Source: Brevibacterium pigmentatum (GTDB lineage Bacteria > Actinomycetota > Actinomycetes > Actinomycetales > Brevibacteriaceae). Taken from it: 64,000 bases of DNA. Positions 1 to 9,729 of this stretch are shown one piece after another; position 1 is the stretch's first letter; each line of letters starts with the position of its first letter. The DNA lies in contig NZ_CP050153.1 in the NCBI RefSeq assembly GCF_011617465.1, positions 434,001 to 498,000 of the forward strand. The letters are read 5' to 3'. The position numbers were made by a program, and so were the translations under genes. The notes below the pieces were generated by a model. The model saw only the letters and a program-made list of their open reading frames with translations. It did not search any database and was not told where the DNA came from.

Positions 1-515
1 ACGTGCTCGTCACGAACGTCGGCATCAACCCCGTCTACGGCGAAACCGTCGACATCGACCTCGACGCCGCGCGCAAGATCCTCGAGGTCAACGTGCTCGG
101 CACCCTGGCCTGGATTCAGGGCGCGGTCAACCATGAGGGGCTGCGCTTCCGTGAGAACAAGGGCCGGATCCTCTCGATCTCGTCGGTTGCCGGACAAAAC
201 CCCAGCGAAGGCATCGGCATGTACGGAGTCTCGAAGGCTGCCGTGTCCCACCTCGTGAAGACCCTCGCTGTCGAACTCGGACCCGAAATCCGTGTCAACG
301 GCATCGCTCCGGCCGTCGTCAAGACCCGTTTCGCCACCGCCCTCTACGAAGGCAAGGAAGAAGAAGTCACCGCAGCCTACCCGGCCGGCCGCCTCGGCGC
401 GCCGGAGGACATCGGCGCAGCCGCGGCATACCTGACCTCGTCCGACTCGGACTGGATCACCGCCCAGATTCTCACCGCCGATGGCGGACTCATCACAGCA
501 GGAGGCACAGCATGA
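1..515 (+). CDS. SDR family oxidoreductase (5' end outside window)
   Basis: This is the C-terminal part, about 170 residues, of a short-chain dehydrogenase/reductase; the NAD(P)-binding GxxxGxG region lies before the window. The catalytic signature is visible as Ser in SISSVAG followed by YGVSK (Tyr-x-x-x-Lys). The position usually read as NNAG is TNVG here. The protein ends in the usual SDR tail with an ADGG motif. Its stop overlaps the start of the acyl-CoA dehydrogenase by four bases (ATGA), so the two are translationally coupled. In this context it is plausibly a 3-hydroxyacyl-CoA dehydrogenase of the LvaD type, but that role is inferred from neighbours only. Confidence 0.85.
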   Translation, partial: VLVTNVGINPVYGETVDIDLDAARKILEVNVLGTLAWIQGAVNHEGLRFRENKGRILSISSVAGQNPSEGIGMYGVSKAAVSHLVKTLAVELGPEIRVNGIAPAVVKTRFATALYEGKEEEVTAAYPAGRLGAPEDIGAAAAYLTSSDSDWITAQILTADGGLITAGGTA

Positions 516-1771
516 GCCGGATTCCCGCAGAGGTCGAGGAGCTGCGCCAGCGCACACGCACCTTCATCCGCGAGGTCGTCATCCCCGCCGAACCTCACCC
601 GGGTGACTACCTCGACGAGGCGGTCCTCGCCGATCTCAAGGCCAAGGCCGAGGAAGCCGGCGTCTTCGCCCCTCACGTGCCCACCGAATGGGGTGGACAG
701 GGCGTGCCGATCGAATTCTGGTCCCCGATTTTCCAGGAGGCCGGCTACTCGCCGATCGGACCCGCTGTACTCAACTGCATGGCCCCCGACGAGGGCAATA
801 TGCACATGCTCGAGCAGATCGCCACGAAGGAGCAGAAAGAGCAGTTCCTCGCTCCGCTGGCCGCCGGCGATGCCCGCTCATCGTTCGCCATGACCGAACC
901 CCACCCGGGCACCGGTTCCGACCCGTCGGCGCTCGCCACCCGCGCGGTCAAGGACGGCGACGACTGGGTCATCACCGGCGACAAGCGCTTCATCTCCGGT
1001 GCTGAACTGTGCACCTTTTTCATCGTCATGGCTGCCACCGATGCCGAGGACTCCGCCGACGCCGGCGACGGCTCCGGTTCAGCTCAGGCCCGCAAGGGGC
1101 AGGCAGCCACGATGTTCCTCGTGCCCAAGGACACCCCCGGCGTCAGCGTCGGCCGGTCGATCCACACGGTCGATCGCACCATCGCCGGCGGCCACCCCTA
1201 CGTCCACTTCGACGACGTCCGCGTCCCCGCCTCGGCGATCCTCGGTGAACCCGGTAAGGGATTCGCCTACGCTCAGGTGCGCCTGGCACCCGCCCGCCTC
1301 ACGCACTGCATGCGGTGGCTGGGACTGGCCCGCCGCGCACTCGACACGGCACTCGACCGCGCCGAACACCGTGAGGCGTTCGGCGACATCTTGGCACGTC
1401 AGGGCCTCGCTCAGGAGCTCATCGCGCAGTCGGTCATCGACATCGAGACCTCCGACGCGATGATCACGAAGACCTCCGAGGTGCTCGCCACCGACGCGAA
1501 GGAAGCGAACTCGCGGTCCTCCATCGCGAAGGTCTACTGCTCCGAAGCCGTCTACCGCGTCATCGACCGCGCCATCCAGATCACCGGCGGCGACGGAGTC
1601 TCCGACCAGCTGCCGCTGATCCAGTACCTCAACGACGTCCGCCCGTTCCGCATCTACGACGGCGCCACCGAGACGCACAAGTTCGCGATCTCCCGCCGCG
1701 CCTCGTCGAAGCGCCGCAAGGAAGTCGCCGCAGGTGCGCCCCGCCTCGACAACGTCGGGGAGGCACGATGA
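512..1771 (+). CDS. Acyl-CoA dehydrogenase, ACAD10/11-like
   Basis: This 419-residue FAD enzyme would oxidise or rearrange an acyl-CoA. The fold is recognisable from MTEPHPGTGSDP near residue 130 (flavin/substrate loop) and the C-terminal YDGATETHK motif near residue 385. It sits between an SDR and an aminoglycoside-phosphotransferase-like kinase with ATGA overlaps on both sides, the same gene set seen in ACAD10/ACAD11-type and bacterial LvaAC-type pathways, where a phosphorylated 4-hydroxyacyl-CoA is converted to the 3-hydroxy isomer. A Asp/Gly/Ser-rich stretch at about residues 176-198 looks like a loop insertion relative to ordinary family members. The family assignment is firm; the substrate is inferred. 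Confidence 0.88.
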   Translation: MSRIPAEVEELRQRTRTFIREVVIPAEPHPGDYLDEAVLADLKAKAEEAGVFAPHVPTEWGGQGVPIEFWSPIFQEAGYSPIGPAVLNCMAPDEGNMHMLEQIATKEQKEQFLAPLAAGDARSSFAMTEPHPGTGSDPSALATRAVKDGDDWVITGDKRFISGAELCTFFIVMAATDAEDSADAGDGSGSAQARKGQAATMFLVPKDTPGVSVGRSIHTVDRTIAGGHPYVHFDDVRVPASAILGEPGKGFAYAQVRLAPARLTHCMRWLGLARRALDTALDRAEHREAFGDILARQGLAQELIAQSVIDIETSDAMITKTSEVLATDAKEANSRSSIAKVYCSEAVYRVIDRAIQITGGDGVSDQLPLIQYLNDVRPFRIYDGATETHKFAISRRASSKRRKEVAAGAPRLDNVGEAR

Positions 1772-2850
1772 CCGAGAAGCTCGTCGACGTCGTCGACACC
1801 GCCGCCGAGGCGCGCGCCCTGTTAGCACCGCCGCTGCTCATCGTCGACGTCCTCACCGACTACCTCGACGCCCACGGTCTCGGAACGGGACCGATCCGCT
1901 GGGACCGCATCGGCGAAGGCCAGTCGAACGTGACGTTCCGCATCCGCCGCGATGAACTCGACGTTGTGCTCCGCCGCGGACCCCGTCCCCCGATCCCGAA
2001 GTCGACCCACGACATGGTCCGGGAAGCGAAGATCCAGACGGTGCTCGGTTCACAGGGCGTGGCCGTGCCGAATATCCTCCACGTGTGCGAGGACGAATCC
2101 GTGCTCGGCGTGCCGTTCTACGTCATGGACTTCGTCCCCGGCACCGTCGTCACCGATACCCTGCCGGACTTCCTCGCCGAGGCGGCCGACCGTCGCGCAC
2201 TGAGCGAAGCCCTCGTCGATCGCCTCGTCGACCTTCATTCGGTCGATGTCACCGTCCCCGAGGTGGCCGCACTCGGCCGTCCGGACGGGTACATGGAGCG
2301 GCAGGTGAAGCTGTTCGCATCACTGTGGGAGAAGAACACTCAGCGAGACCTGCCTGAGGTGAACCGCCTCGGCGAGTGGTTGGCTGCGAGCATTCCGACC
2401 ACTCAGCGTCATACGGTCGTCCATGGTGACTACCGTGCTGGAAACGCAATGATCGCATCGTCTTCGCCGGTCGAGGTCGCTGCGATCCTCGACTGGGAGA
2501 TGTCGACGCTCGGCGATCCGCTCGCCGACCTCGGCTACTTCCTCGTCACCTACACGGACAACGAGCATCCGCGCACGGTCATGGACCTCACTCCGGTCAC
2601 GGCAGGCGAAGGATTCCTTACCCGCGCCGAACTAGCTGCTCGCTACCAGGAGAAGACGGGCCTCGATCTGTCCGACCTGCCCTGGTACGAGGCCTTCGCG
2701 CTATGGAAGGCGGCGATCTTCAGCGAAGCCATCTATACGAGGTGGCTCAACGGTGAAGCGCCGGCTGCCGGTGACTTCACCGGCAGCCTCGAGACCGGAG
2801 TCCCCGAACTCATCGCAGCAGCCGAGACCATCGCCGCCACCGTCGTCTGA
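1768..2850 (+). CDS. APH-family kinase, ACAD10/11 N-domain-like
   Basis: This 360-residue protein has the aminoglycoside phosphotransferase/choline kinase fold. Visible motifs are the nucleotide-binding segment IGEGQSNVTFRI near residue 50, the catalytic loop HGDYRAGN near residue 218 and the metal-binding ILDWEMSTLGDPLADLG about 20 residues later. The DWE-x-x-x-LGDPLAD version is characteristic of the kinase domain of ACAD10/ACAD11 rather than of antibiotic-resistance enzymes. Together with the upstream acyl-CoA dehydrogenase and SDR it suggests phosphorylation of a 4-hydroxyacyl-CoA intermediate, as LvaA does in levulinate catabolism. It overlaps the previous gene by ATGA and is followed after 76 bases by the transporter. 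Confidence 0.85.
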   Translation: MTEKLVDVVDTAAEARALLAPPLLIVDVLTDYLDAHGLGTGPIRWDRIGEGQSNVTFRIRRDELDVVLRRGPRPPIPKSTHDMVREAKIQTVLGSQGVAVPNILHVCEDESVLGVPFYVMDFVPGTVVTDTLPDFLAEAADRRALSEALVDRLVDLHSVDVTVPEVAALGRPDGYMERQVKLFASLWEKNTQRDLPEVNRLGEWLAASIPTTQRHTVVHGDYRAGNAMIASSSPVEVAAILDWEMSTLGDPLADLGYFLVTYTDNEHPRTVMDLTPVTAGEGFLTRAELAARYQEKTGLDLSDLPWYEAFALWKAAIFSEAIYTRWLNGEAPAAGDFTGSLETGVPELIAAAETIAATVV

Positions 2851-2926
2851 GGGCGGGCGGCCGCACCTGCACCATCTCAGAGAATCAGAGCACCACCACC
2901 TCCAAAGAAGCAGTGGAAAGGAAGCC

Positions 2927-4216
2927 ATGACCGATACGATCGCAGAGACAAAGGTGCCTTTGCAGCTGAAACGACGCTCCGTCGTCGCCAGCACCATCGG
3001 CAACATCCTCGAATGGTACGAATGGAGCGCCTACGCGGTGTTCACTCCGTTCATCGCGGCCGCTATGTTCAACAGTGAGGACCCGGTCTCCTCCGTCCTC
3101 GCGACCCTCGGCGTCTTCGCCGTCGGATTCCTCATGCGGCCGCTCGGCGGCATCGTGTTCGGCAAGATCGCCGATGTGAAGGGTCGGAAGTTCGTCCTCA
3201 TCGTCACGATGCTCATCATGGCCGGCGGATCGTTCCTCATCGCCGTCCTGCCCACCTACGGACAGATCGGCGTCTTCGCTTCCCTCATTCTGCTCGTCAT
3301 CCGGGTTGCCCAGGGCTTCGCTCACGGCGGAGAGTCGGCGACTGCGAACTCCTACATCGCCGAGATCGCCCCGGCCCATAAGCGCGGATTCTGGGGCAGC
3401 ATCGTCTTCGTCGCGATCTTCGGCGGCTCGGTCGTCGCCTACACCATCGGCGGAGTGATCACGAATGTCTTCTCTGAAGCCGCGGTCAGTGATTGGGCGT
3501 GGAGGATTCCGTTCGCTCTCGGTGGTCTGCTGGCGCTCGTCGCACTGTGGATGCGCCGCGGAATGGTTGAAAGCGATGTCTTCGAAGCCGACGAAGCTGA
3601 GGAAGTCGTCGCTCCGACTCCGCTGGATCGTGGGCGTGTGGTTCGCGCGATCATCCTCGTCGTGCTCATGACCTCGGGGATCACCGCAGCTCACTACACG
3701 TGGACGTCGTACGCGTCGACCTTGGCGATCACCGAGCGTGGCATGGATGCGCAGACCGCCTACTGGGCGACTGTCGGTGCGCAGATCATCGCTCTCGCGT
3801 CATTGCCGTTCTGGGGAATCCTCTCTGACCGGATCGGTCGTCGGCCGGTGCTCATCGGCTTCGGTGTCCTCATGGCCATCCTGCAGTATCCGCTCATGGG
3901 CATGATCACGGACACCGGGTGGACGCTCTTCGTCGCGTCGACGCTGGCTCTGCTCGTCGTCTCGATGGCCGGTGCGCTGCTGTCTGCAGTCCTGTCCGAG
4001 GCATTCCCGACGAAGGTTCGCACGCAGGGAATCGGGTTCGCCTACTCGGTCTCCGTGGCCGTGTTCGGTGGAACGGCGCCGTACCTCAACGGACTGTTCA
4101 ACTCGCTCGACCTCAGCTGGCTCTCCAGCGGCTGGGTGGTTCTGCTCTGCCTGGCGACGATCGTCGCCGTGGTTAAGCTGCCCGAGACCAAGGGCAAGGA
4201 CCTCAACGCGATCTGA
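2927..4216 (+). CDS. MFS transporter, metabolite:H+ symporter (MHS) family
   Basis: This 429-residue, twelve-helix major facilitator belongs to the MHS group (alpha-ketoglutarate, proline/betaine or dicarboxylate permeases). The opening GNILEWYEW, the loop GKIADVKGRKFVL and the segment RVAQGFAHGGE are typical. The start at ATG 2927 was chosen because GGAAAGGAAG lies just upstream; an in-frame extension reaches back into the kinase gene but has no Shine-Dalgarno sequence. As the last gene of the SDR-dehydrogenase-kinase operon it probably imports the acid that the operon degrades. The substrate is unknown. Confidence 0.87.
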   Translation: MTDTIAETKVPLQLKRRSVVASTIGNILEWYEWSAYAVFTPFIAAAMFNSEDPVSSVLATLGVFAVGFLMRPLGGIVFGKIADVKGRKFVLIVTMLIMAGGSFLIAVLPTYGQIGVFASLILLVIRVAQGFAHGGESATANSYIAEIAPAHKRGFWGSIVFVAIFGGSVVAYTIGGVITNVFSEAAVSDWAWRIPFALGGLLALVALWMRRGMVESDVFEADEAEEVVAPTPLDRGRVVRAIILVVLMTSGITAAHYTWTSYASTLAITERGMDAQTAYWATVGAQIIALASLPFWGILSDRIGRRPVLIGFGVLMAILQYPLMGMITDTGWTLFVASTLALLVVSMAGALLSAVLSEAFPTKVRTQGIGFAYSVSVAVFGGTAPYLNGLFNSLDLSWLSSGWVVLLCLATIVAVVKLPETKGKDLNAI

Positions 4217-4276
4217 ACATCGCGGCGGGACGGAAGAGCCGCCTTGGCGAGGATTTCTTGAGCGGAAGCCCGATTG

Positions 4277-4329
4277 GGTGGGAGAAATGGTCACGTTCTG
4301 CGCGCAGCTGCGTGACCATTTCGCCCACC
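4277..4329. repeat. 19-bp inverted repeat after the MHS transporter
   Basis: Two 19-base arms, GGTGGGAGAAATGGTCACG and CGTGACCATTTCGCCCACC, pair with one mismatch around a 15-base loop that itself holds CGCGCAGCTGCG. The element starts 60 bases after the transporter stop. There is no T-run after it, so a classical terminator is not certain; a non-U-tract terminator or a dispersed palindrome are both possible. Just downstream (about 4367-4408) lies an imperfect direct repeat of roughly 20 bases containing ACCGTxCGCCTCGG. Confidence 0.6.
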
Positions 4330-4457
4330 GAAGGCACTGACAGTGGCGCACCGACGCTACTGGCAGGGGAACCGTGCGCCTCGGCAGGGCGACCGTTCGC
4401 CTCGGAAGGGGCACAGAGTGTGCTGCCGAGCCGCCGGCCTGCGCCTGAACCCGGGGT

Positions 4458-4486
4458 TTGTCGGGGGTGATTTCATTCACTAGAAT
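4458..4486 (+). promoter_or_regulatory. Candidate promoter of the glycine riboswitch/gcvP unit
   Basis: TTGTCG is followed after 17 bases by TAGAAT, a good housekeeping-type promoter for a high-GC actinobacterium. The expected start of transcription, near 4493, is about 50 bases before the first riboswitch aptamer. Prediction from sequence only. Confidence 0.5.
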
Positions 4487-4540
4487 CGGAGGCGCAGTTC
4501 CACACGGTACTGCACACAACTTCATACGCCGCTAAGACAA

Positions 4541-4742
4541 GACGTGGGAGAGCTGCCGGGATTCCGAGCAGCGCCGTAGGTGCAATTCCCTCCCCGGGAA
4601 ACTCTCAGGCCCAGTACCACCGATTGCAGGCATATCTGAAGGACAGCGAGTCCCGACTGCAGCCGATTCCGCGCCGAAGAGCGCACGAAACGGAGGCAGG
4701 GCAGGCCGCAGCTCCGACAGATCGGGGAGGACACTCAGTGAT
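4541..4742 (+). ncRNA. Glycine riboswitch, probably tandem
   Basis: The first aptamer is clear: GGGAGAG near 4547, GCCGTAGGTGCAA near 4573 and CCGGGAAACTCTCAGG near 4595 match the conserved core of the glycine riboswitch. Following the linker, AAGGACAGCGAG, CGCCGAAGAGCGCA and GGGGAGGACACTCAG (about 4640-4738) look like a more degenerate second aptamer, which would make this the usual cooperative tandem form. It lies directly upstream of gcvP, so glycine should switch on expression of the glycine cleavage genes. The first aptamer is confident; the second needs a covariance-model check. Confidence 0.88.
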
Positions 4743-4790
4743 CGCTGCGTCCTCCTATCGGTGGGCGCGACACCGACCCTAGGACGGCAA

Positions 4791-7724
4791 TTGACCAGTT
4801 CACTCGCCCATACGACGCAGGCAACAGGGGACACCGCACGCCCCTTCTCCGACCGCCACATCGGCCCCCGCGCCGATGACGCCCAGGCCATGCTCGCCGA
4901 ACTCGGCTATGACTCCCTCGAAGCACTCTCGAGCGCCGCCGTCCCCGAATCCATCCAGAACGAAGAGCTCAACCTGCCCGCAGGCCGCTCCGAGTTCGAC
5001 GTTCTCAACGACCTGCGCGAGCTCGCCGGTCAGAACGTCATGCGCACCCAGCTCATCGGTCAGGGCTACTACGACACGATCACCCCGGCAGTCATCCGCC
5101 GCAACCTGGTCGAGAACCCCGCCTGGTACACCGCCTACACGCCGTACCAGCCCGAGATCTCCCAGGGCCGCCTCGAAGCGTTGCTGAACTTCCAGCAGGT
5201 CGTCCAGGACCTCACCGGCCTCGACATCGCCAACGCCTCCCTCCTCGATGAGGCCACCGCCGTCGCCGAGGCGGTCCTGCTGATGCGTCGCGCCGTGAAG
5301 AAGGGGACAACTGTCGTCCTCGACTCCGAACTCCACCCGCAGACCATCGCCGTCGTCCGTGCCCGCGCCAAGGCCATGGACTTCCGCGTCGCCGTCGCCG
5401 ACCTCGCCGAAGGCCTCGTCGGCGAAGACATCTTCGGCATCGTCTGCGCCCAGCCCGGCACCACCGGCGCCATCCGCGACTTCACCGAAGCCGTCGACGG
5501 CGCGCATGACCGCGGCGCACTCGTGACCTTCGATGCCGATCTGCTCGCACTGACCCTGCTCAAGGACTGCGCCTCGCAGGGTGCGGACATCGCCGTCGGC
5601 TCGGCCCAGCGCTTCGGTGTGCCCCTGTTCTTCGGCGGCCCCCACGCCGGCTTCATGGCTGTGAAGTCCGGACTCCAGCGCCAGCTGCCCGGCCGCCTCG
5701 TCGGAGTGTCGAAGGACGCCCAGGGCAAGCCCGGCTACCGCCTGGCCCTGCAGACCCGCGAACAGCACATCCGCCGCCAGAAGGCGACATCGAACATTTG
5801 CACCGCGCAGGCACTGCTCGCCAACGTCGCCTCCATGTACGCCGTCTACCACGGCCCGGTCGGCCTGACCCGCATCGCCTCCCGCGTCCACCGGCTCGCT
5901 CAGGCCTTCGCGAAGGCGGCGGACACCGCCCCCGGCGCCGAGGTGGTCACCTGGGAATTCTTCGACACCGTGGCGCTGCGCGTCGCCGATTCCGAGGCCG
6001 CCCGCTACGTCGCCGACCAGGCCGGATTCAACATCCGTGTCATCGACGACTCGACCGTCGGCGTCTCCTTCGGCGAGCCCCACACCGTTGCCGATGCCAA
6101 CGGTCTGCTCGAAGCCCTCGGCATCTATGCCCGGGTCGACGCGGACGAATTCGAAGCCGCCTCGGCGGGGACCTTCGGAGCCAACGCCGTGCCGGAACCC
6201 GCGTTCGACGCGAAGTTCCACCGGGACACCGAATTCCTCACCCACCCCGTCTTCAGCGCCCACGGCTCCGAGACCTCGATGATGCGCTACCTGCGCACCC
6301 TGGCCGATCGGGACCTCGCGCTGGATCGGACGATGATTCCGCTGGGTTCGTGCACGATGAAGCTCAACGCCGCCGCCGAGATGGAACCCATCACCTGGCC
6401 GGAATTCGCCTCCATCCACCCCTTCGCCCCGGCCGAGCAGACCGAAGGCTGGCGCGCACTCATCGGCCGCCTCGAGGACTCGCTCGTCGAGGTCACCGGC
6501 TACGACCGCGTGTCCCTGCAGCCCAACGCCGGTTCCCAGGGTGAGCTCGCAGGACTGCTCGCCATCCGCGCCTACCATGTGGCGGGCGGCGACGACGCCC
6601 GCACCGTCGTGCTCATCCCGCAGTCCGCGCACGGCACGAACGCCGCCTCCGCGGTGCTCGCCGGACTCCAGGTCCAGGTCGTCGGCACCGCCGATGACGG
6701 ATCCGTGGACATGGACGACCTCGATGCGAAGATCACCAAGCACGAAGGCAAGATCGCCGGCATCATGATCACCTACCCGTCGACCCACGGCGTGTTCGAA
6801 CCGCAGATCCGCGAGGTCTGCGACAAGGTCCACGCCGCCGGCGGCCAGGTCTATGTCGACGGTGCGAACCTCAACGCCATGGTCGGCCTCGCCAAGCCCG
6901 GCGAATTCGGCGGCGACGTCTCCCACCTCAACCTGCACAAGACTTTCTGCATCCCTCACGGAGGCGGCGGTCCGGGCGTCGGACCCGTCGCAGTGCGCGA
7001 ACACCTCGCGCCCTACCTGCCGGGTGACGCCACCGATCCGCTGCTCGTCGCCGGTGACCCGGAGGCCAAGGAACTGCCGATCTCGGCCTCGATGTTCGGC
7101 TCCGCCGGAGTCCTGCCGATCAGCTTCGCCTACCTCGAACTCATGGGCTCCGAGGGGCTGCGCGAAGCCTCACGGGCTGCGCTGCTGGGTGCGAACTACC
7201 TGGCGAAGAAGCTCGGCGACGTCTACCCGATCCTCTACTCGGGTGAGAATGGACTTGTCGGACACGAGACGATCCTCGACCTCCGCGCCATCACCGCGGC
7301 CACGGGAGTCACCGCCGAGGATGTCTGCAAGCGCCTCGTCGACTTCGGCTTCCACGCCCCGACGCTGGCCTTCCCGGTCCCCGGCACCCTCATGGTCGAA
7401 CCGACCGAGTCCGAGGACAAGGAAGAGCTCGACCGCTTCATCGAGGCCATGCGCACTATCCGTGCCGAGATCGACGAGATCGGCAAGGCGTACTCCTACG
7501 AAGAGTCGCCGCTGGCACTCGCTCCGCACCCGGCGACCGTGGTGATGGACGACTGGGATGCCAAATACTCGCGTGAGACCGCCGTGTTCCCGGTTCCGAG
7601 CCTGCGCCTGACGAAGTACTTCCCGCCGGTCAGCCGTATCGACGGAGCCTACGGCGACCGCAACCTGGTGTGCTCCTGCCCGCCGCCAGAGGCCTTCGAA
7701 GAGTTCGAGGAAGAGGACAACTGA
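4791..7724 (+). CDS. gcvP: Glycine dehydrogenase (decarboxylating), P protein
   Basis: This is the PLP-dependent P protein of the glycine cleavage system. It decarboxylates glycine and passes the aminomethyl group to the lipoyl arm of GcvH. The single-chain form has an N-terminal half opening with FSDRHIGP and a C-terminal half with the PLP-lysine motif [17 protein letters not shown] near residue 716. The start is taken as TTG 4791, six bases after AGGA, giving 977 residues; a GTG at 4761 is in frame but lacks a ribosome binding site. The stop overlaps gcvT by one base (TGATG). The riboswitch just upstream supports induction by glycine. Confidence 0.96.
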   Translation: MTSSLAHTTQATGDTARPFSDRHIGPRADDAQAMLAELGYDSLEALSSAAVPESIQNEELNLPAGRSEFDVLNDLRELAGQNVMRTQLIGQGYYDTITPAVIRRNLVENPAWYTAYTPYQPEISQGRLEALLNFQQVVQDLTGLDIANASLLDEATAVAEAVLLMRRAVKKGTTVVLDSELHPQTIAVVRARAKAMDFRVAVADLAEGLVGEDIFGIVCAQPGTTGAIRDFTEAVDGAHDRGALVTFDADLLALTLLKDCASQGADIAVGSAQRFGVPLFFGGPHAGFMAVKSGLQRQLPGRLVGVSKDAQGKPGYRLALQTREQHIRRQKATSNICTAQALLANVASMYAVYHGPVGLTRIASRVHRLAQAFAKAADTAPGAEVVTWEFFDTVALRVADSEAARYVADQAGFNIRVIDDSTVGVSFGEPHTVADANGLLEALGIYARVDADEFEAASAGTFGANAVPEPAFDAKFHRDTEFLTHPVFSAHGSETSMMRYLRTLADRDLALDRTMIPLGSCTMKLNAAAEMEPITWPEFASIHPFAPAEQTEGWRALIGRLEDSLVEVTGYDRVSLQPNAGSQGELAGLLAIRAYHVAGGDDARTVVLIPQSAHGTNAASAVLAGLQVQVVGTADDGSVDMDDLDAKITKHEGKIAGIMITYPSTHGVFEPQIREVCDKVHAAGGQVYVDGANLNAMVGLAKPGEFGGDVSHLNLHKTFCIPHGGGGPGVGPVAVREHLAPYLPGDATDPLLVAGDPEAKELPISASMFGSAGVLPISFAYLELMGSEGLREASRAALLGANYLAKKLGDVYPILYSGENGLVGHETILDLRAITAATGVTAEDVCKRLVDFGFHAPTLAFPVPGTLMVEPTESEDKEELDRFIEAMRTIRAEIDEIGKAYSYEESPLALAPHPATVVMDDWDAKYSRETAVFPVPSLRLTKYFPPVSRIDGAYGDRNLVCSCPPPEAFEEFEEEDN

Positions 7725-8986
7725 TGACTGATCAGACTGCCAACGCCCCCAAAGAGACTCCGCTGCACAGCGTCCACGCTGACCTCGGCGCATCCTTCAC
7801 CGACTTCGGCGGCTGGGACATGCCGCTGAAGTACGGTTCGGAGCTCGCCGAACACCGTGCCGTGCGCGAGGCCGCAGGCCTGTTCGACCTCTCCCATATG
7901 GGTGAGGTGCGCATCAGCGGAGCCGATGCCGCCGCCTTCCTCGACTACGCGCTCGTCGCGAAGTACTCGACGATGAAGATCGGCAAAGCCAAGTACGGTG
8001 TCATCGTCAACGAGGCCGGCGGACTCCTCGATGACCTGATCACCTACCGCATCGGCGACGAAGAGTTCTTCATCGTCCCCAATGCCTCGAACACGGCTGC
8101 CGTGGTTACGGCGCTGACCGAGCGTCTGCAGCACTTCCTGCAGGCCGTGGCACCCGGCTCCGATGTGCACCTGACCGACGAATCCGATGCCACCGCACTC
8201 ATCGCCGTGCAGGGACCGAACTCGGAGGCGATCATCCTGCGCGCCCTCGACGAATCCGGCCACGGCGAATTCGGACCCCGCACCGGCGCCGGCGACCAGG
8301 CGAAGGAACAGGTCACCGACGATGCCAACGGGGGAGCCACCTCGGCGGGGAATGACACCATCACCATCGGTCAGGCGGTGCGCGAACTGGGGTACTACGC
8401 GTGGATGCCGCTGACGATCGCCGGGATCGACCTCATGCTCGCTCGCACCGGCTACACCGGTGAGGACGGGTTCGAGCTCTACACCCCGAACATCGGCGCC
8501 ACCCGCCTGTGGAACACACTCGTGACCTCGGGGGCGGACTACGGGCTCGTGCCCTGCGGGCTGGCCGCACGCGATTCGCTGCGCCTCGAAGCGGGAATGC
8601 CGCTCTACGGCAACGAACTCGATGAGAACACCACCCCGTTCGATGCGGGACTGGGCCGGATGATCGGGTTCAACACGAAGGACGTCTTCTTCGCCCGCGA
8701 AGCCCTCGCGAAGCTGGGAGAGACCGAACCCCCGCGCGTTCTCGTCGGCCTGAGTTCGGAAGGACGCCGCGCCGCTCGATCCGGAGCCGTCGTGTCCATT
8801 GACGGCGCCGAGGTCGGCACCGTCACCTCCGGCCAGCCCTCACCGACGCTCGGCCACCCGATCGCCATGGCCTACATCGACCGGGACCGCGCCGAGGTGG
8901 GCACCGCCGTGACAGTGGACATCCGCGGCAAGGCGCACGACTTCACCGTCACGCAGCTGCCGTTCTACAAGCGCCAGGCCGACTGA
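7724..8986 (+). CDS. gcvT: Aminomethyltransferase, T protein
   Basis: This is the tetrahydrofolate-dependent T protein, which releases ammonia from the aminomethyl-lipoyl arm of GcvH and forms methylene-THF. DFGGWDMPLKY, LFDLSHMGE and RTGYTGEDGFELY are family hallmarks, and the C-terminal barrel contains GHPIAMAYI. It starts at the ATG overlapping the gcvP stop. At 420 residues it is about 50 longer than usual, mostly because of a polar low-complexity insertion at about residues 183-215 just before ELGYYAWMPL. It is co-transcribed with gcvP. Confidence 0.95.
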   Translation: MTDQTANAPKETPLHSVHADLGASFTDFGGWDMPLKYGSELAEHRAVREAAGLFDLSHMGEVRISGADAAAFLDYALVAKYSTMKIGKAKYGVIVNEAGGLLDDLITYRIGDEEFFIVPNASNTAAVVTALTERLQHFLQAVAPGSDVHLTDESDATALIAVQGPNSEAIILRALDESGHGEFGPRTGAGDQAKEQVTDDANGGATSAGNDTITIGQAVRELGYYAWMPLTIAGIDLMLARTGYTGEDGFELYTPNIGATRLWNTLVTSGADYGLVPCGLAARDSLRLEAGMPLYGNELDENTTPFDAGLGRMIGFNTKDVFFAREALAKLGETEPPRVLVGLSSEGRRAARSGAVVSIDGAEVGTVTSGQPSPTLGHPIAMAYIDRDRAEVGTAVTVDIRGKAHDFTVTQLPFYKRQAD

Positions 8987-9028
8987 AGCTCTCACCCACA
9001 ATTCATCCCAGGTGGGGCCGGTGACTCG

Positions 9029-9034
9029 TACACT
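9029..9034 (+). promoter_or_regulatory. Candidate -10 box for gcvH
   Basis: TACACT in the 113-base gap between gcvT and gcvH would give transcription start about 60 bases before gcvH. No convincing -35 is seen, so gcvH may be both co-transcribed with gcvPT and expressed on its own. Confidence 0.3.
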
Positions 9035-9099
9035 GGTCTCACCTGGCACAACAACGTCGTGATCGCCGCTTCCGGCGGCGGTCGCAGTAAGGAAGACAC

Positions 9100-9498
9100 A
9101 TGGCACAGCTGCCCCCGCTCCCGCAGAACTTCACCTACTCCGCCGAACACGAATGGGTCGACGGCGCTGCCGATGAGCTCGTCGGCAAGACCGTCAAGGT
9201 CGGCATCACCGCCGTTGCCGCCGATGCCCTCGGCGAGGTCGTCTACGTCGACCTGCCCGAGGTCGGCGACACGATCACCGCAGGTGAGACCTGCGGCGAG
9301 GTCGAATCCACGAAGTCCGTGTCCGACCTCTACACCCCGGTGACCGGCGAGGTCGTCACCATCAACGAGGCGGCCGTGGACTCACCCGGACTGCTCAACT
9401 CCGACCCCTACGGTGAGGGCTGGCTGTTCGAGGTCGCCGTGACCGAGGTCGGCGAAGTCATGGACGCCGCCGGCTACGCCGAGGCGAACTCCCTCTGA
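9100..9498 (+). CDS. gcvH: Glycine cleavage system H protein
   Basis: This is the lipoyl carrier that shuttles the aminomethyl group between GcvP, GcvT and the dihydrolipoamide dehydrogenase. The lipoyl lysine is Lys72 in [19 protein letters not shown] near the N-terminus and the C-terminal GEGWLFEV segment are also typical. At 132 residues it has normal length. The start ATG is preceded by AAGGAAG. It lies 113 bases after gcvT; no lpd gene is in the window, so the L protein must be supplied elsewhere. Confidence 0.96.
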   Translation: MAQLPPLPQNFTYSAEHEWVDGAADELVGKTVKVGITAVAADALGEVVYVDLPEVGDTITAGETCGEVESTKSVSDLYTPVTGEVVTINEAAVDSPGLLNSDPYGEGWLFEVAVTEVGEVMDAAGYAEANSL

Positions 9499-9507
9499 GA
9501 CTCGTTG

Positions 9508-9529
9508 TGAGGCTCGCATGAGTCTCACC
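9508..9529 (+). terminator. Small hairpin after gcvH
   Basis: GTGAGGCTC and GAGTCTCAC pair (one G-U) around GCAT just after the gcvH stop. There is no T-run, so termination is only a possibility. Confidence 0.3.
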
Positions 9530-9629
9530 CGTCCCGCCGAGGCGGCCCTGCGGGGCTGCCTGACGGGACAGCCTTTCGAGGCGGATCCTCCGGGCGGAGG
9601 ATGCAAACCCTGAAGCGGGGTCGGTCGAG

Positions 9630-9658
9630 GTCGGTGCCGACGCATTGTCGGCACCGAC
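9630..9658 (+). promoter_or_regulatory. Perfect 12-bp inverted repeat in the sdaA leader
   Basis: GTCGGTGCCGAC and GTCGGCACCGAC pair perfectly around the five-base loop GCATT, 72 bases before sdaA. There is no T-tract, so it may be an operator or an RNA stem in the leader rather than a terminator. A 31-codon reading frame (9517-9612) lies just upstream but I do not consider it supported. Confidence 0.5.
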
Positions 9659-9729
9659 TCGCCCTGCACGTGAGTGCACGGCTGTTCGGTCGGCCCCGTC
9701 GTCATCTCATCAGAAACGAAGTGATTGCC

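Noticed and set aside
9517-9612. 31-codon frame between gcvH and sdaA
   Set aside because: Weak ribosome binding site, overlaps hairpins, and contains the over-represented CGCCGAGGCGG motif; probably not translated.
9535-9620. Possible second glycine riboswitch upstream of sdaA
   Set aside because: Only a loose GGAGGATGCAAACCC resemblance; the conserved GGGAGAG and ACTCTCAGG elements are absent.
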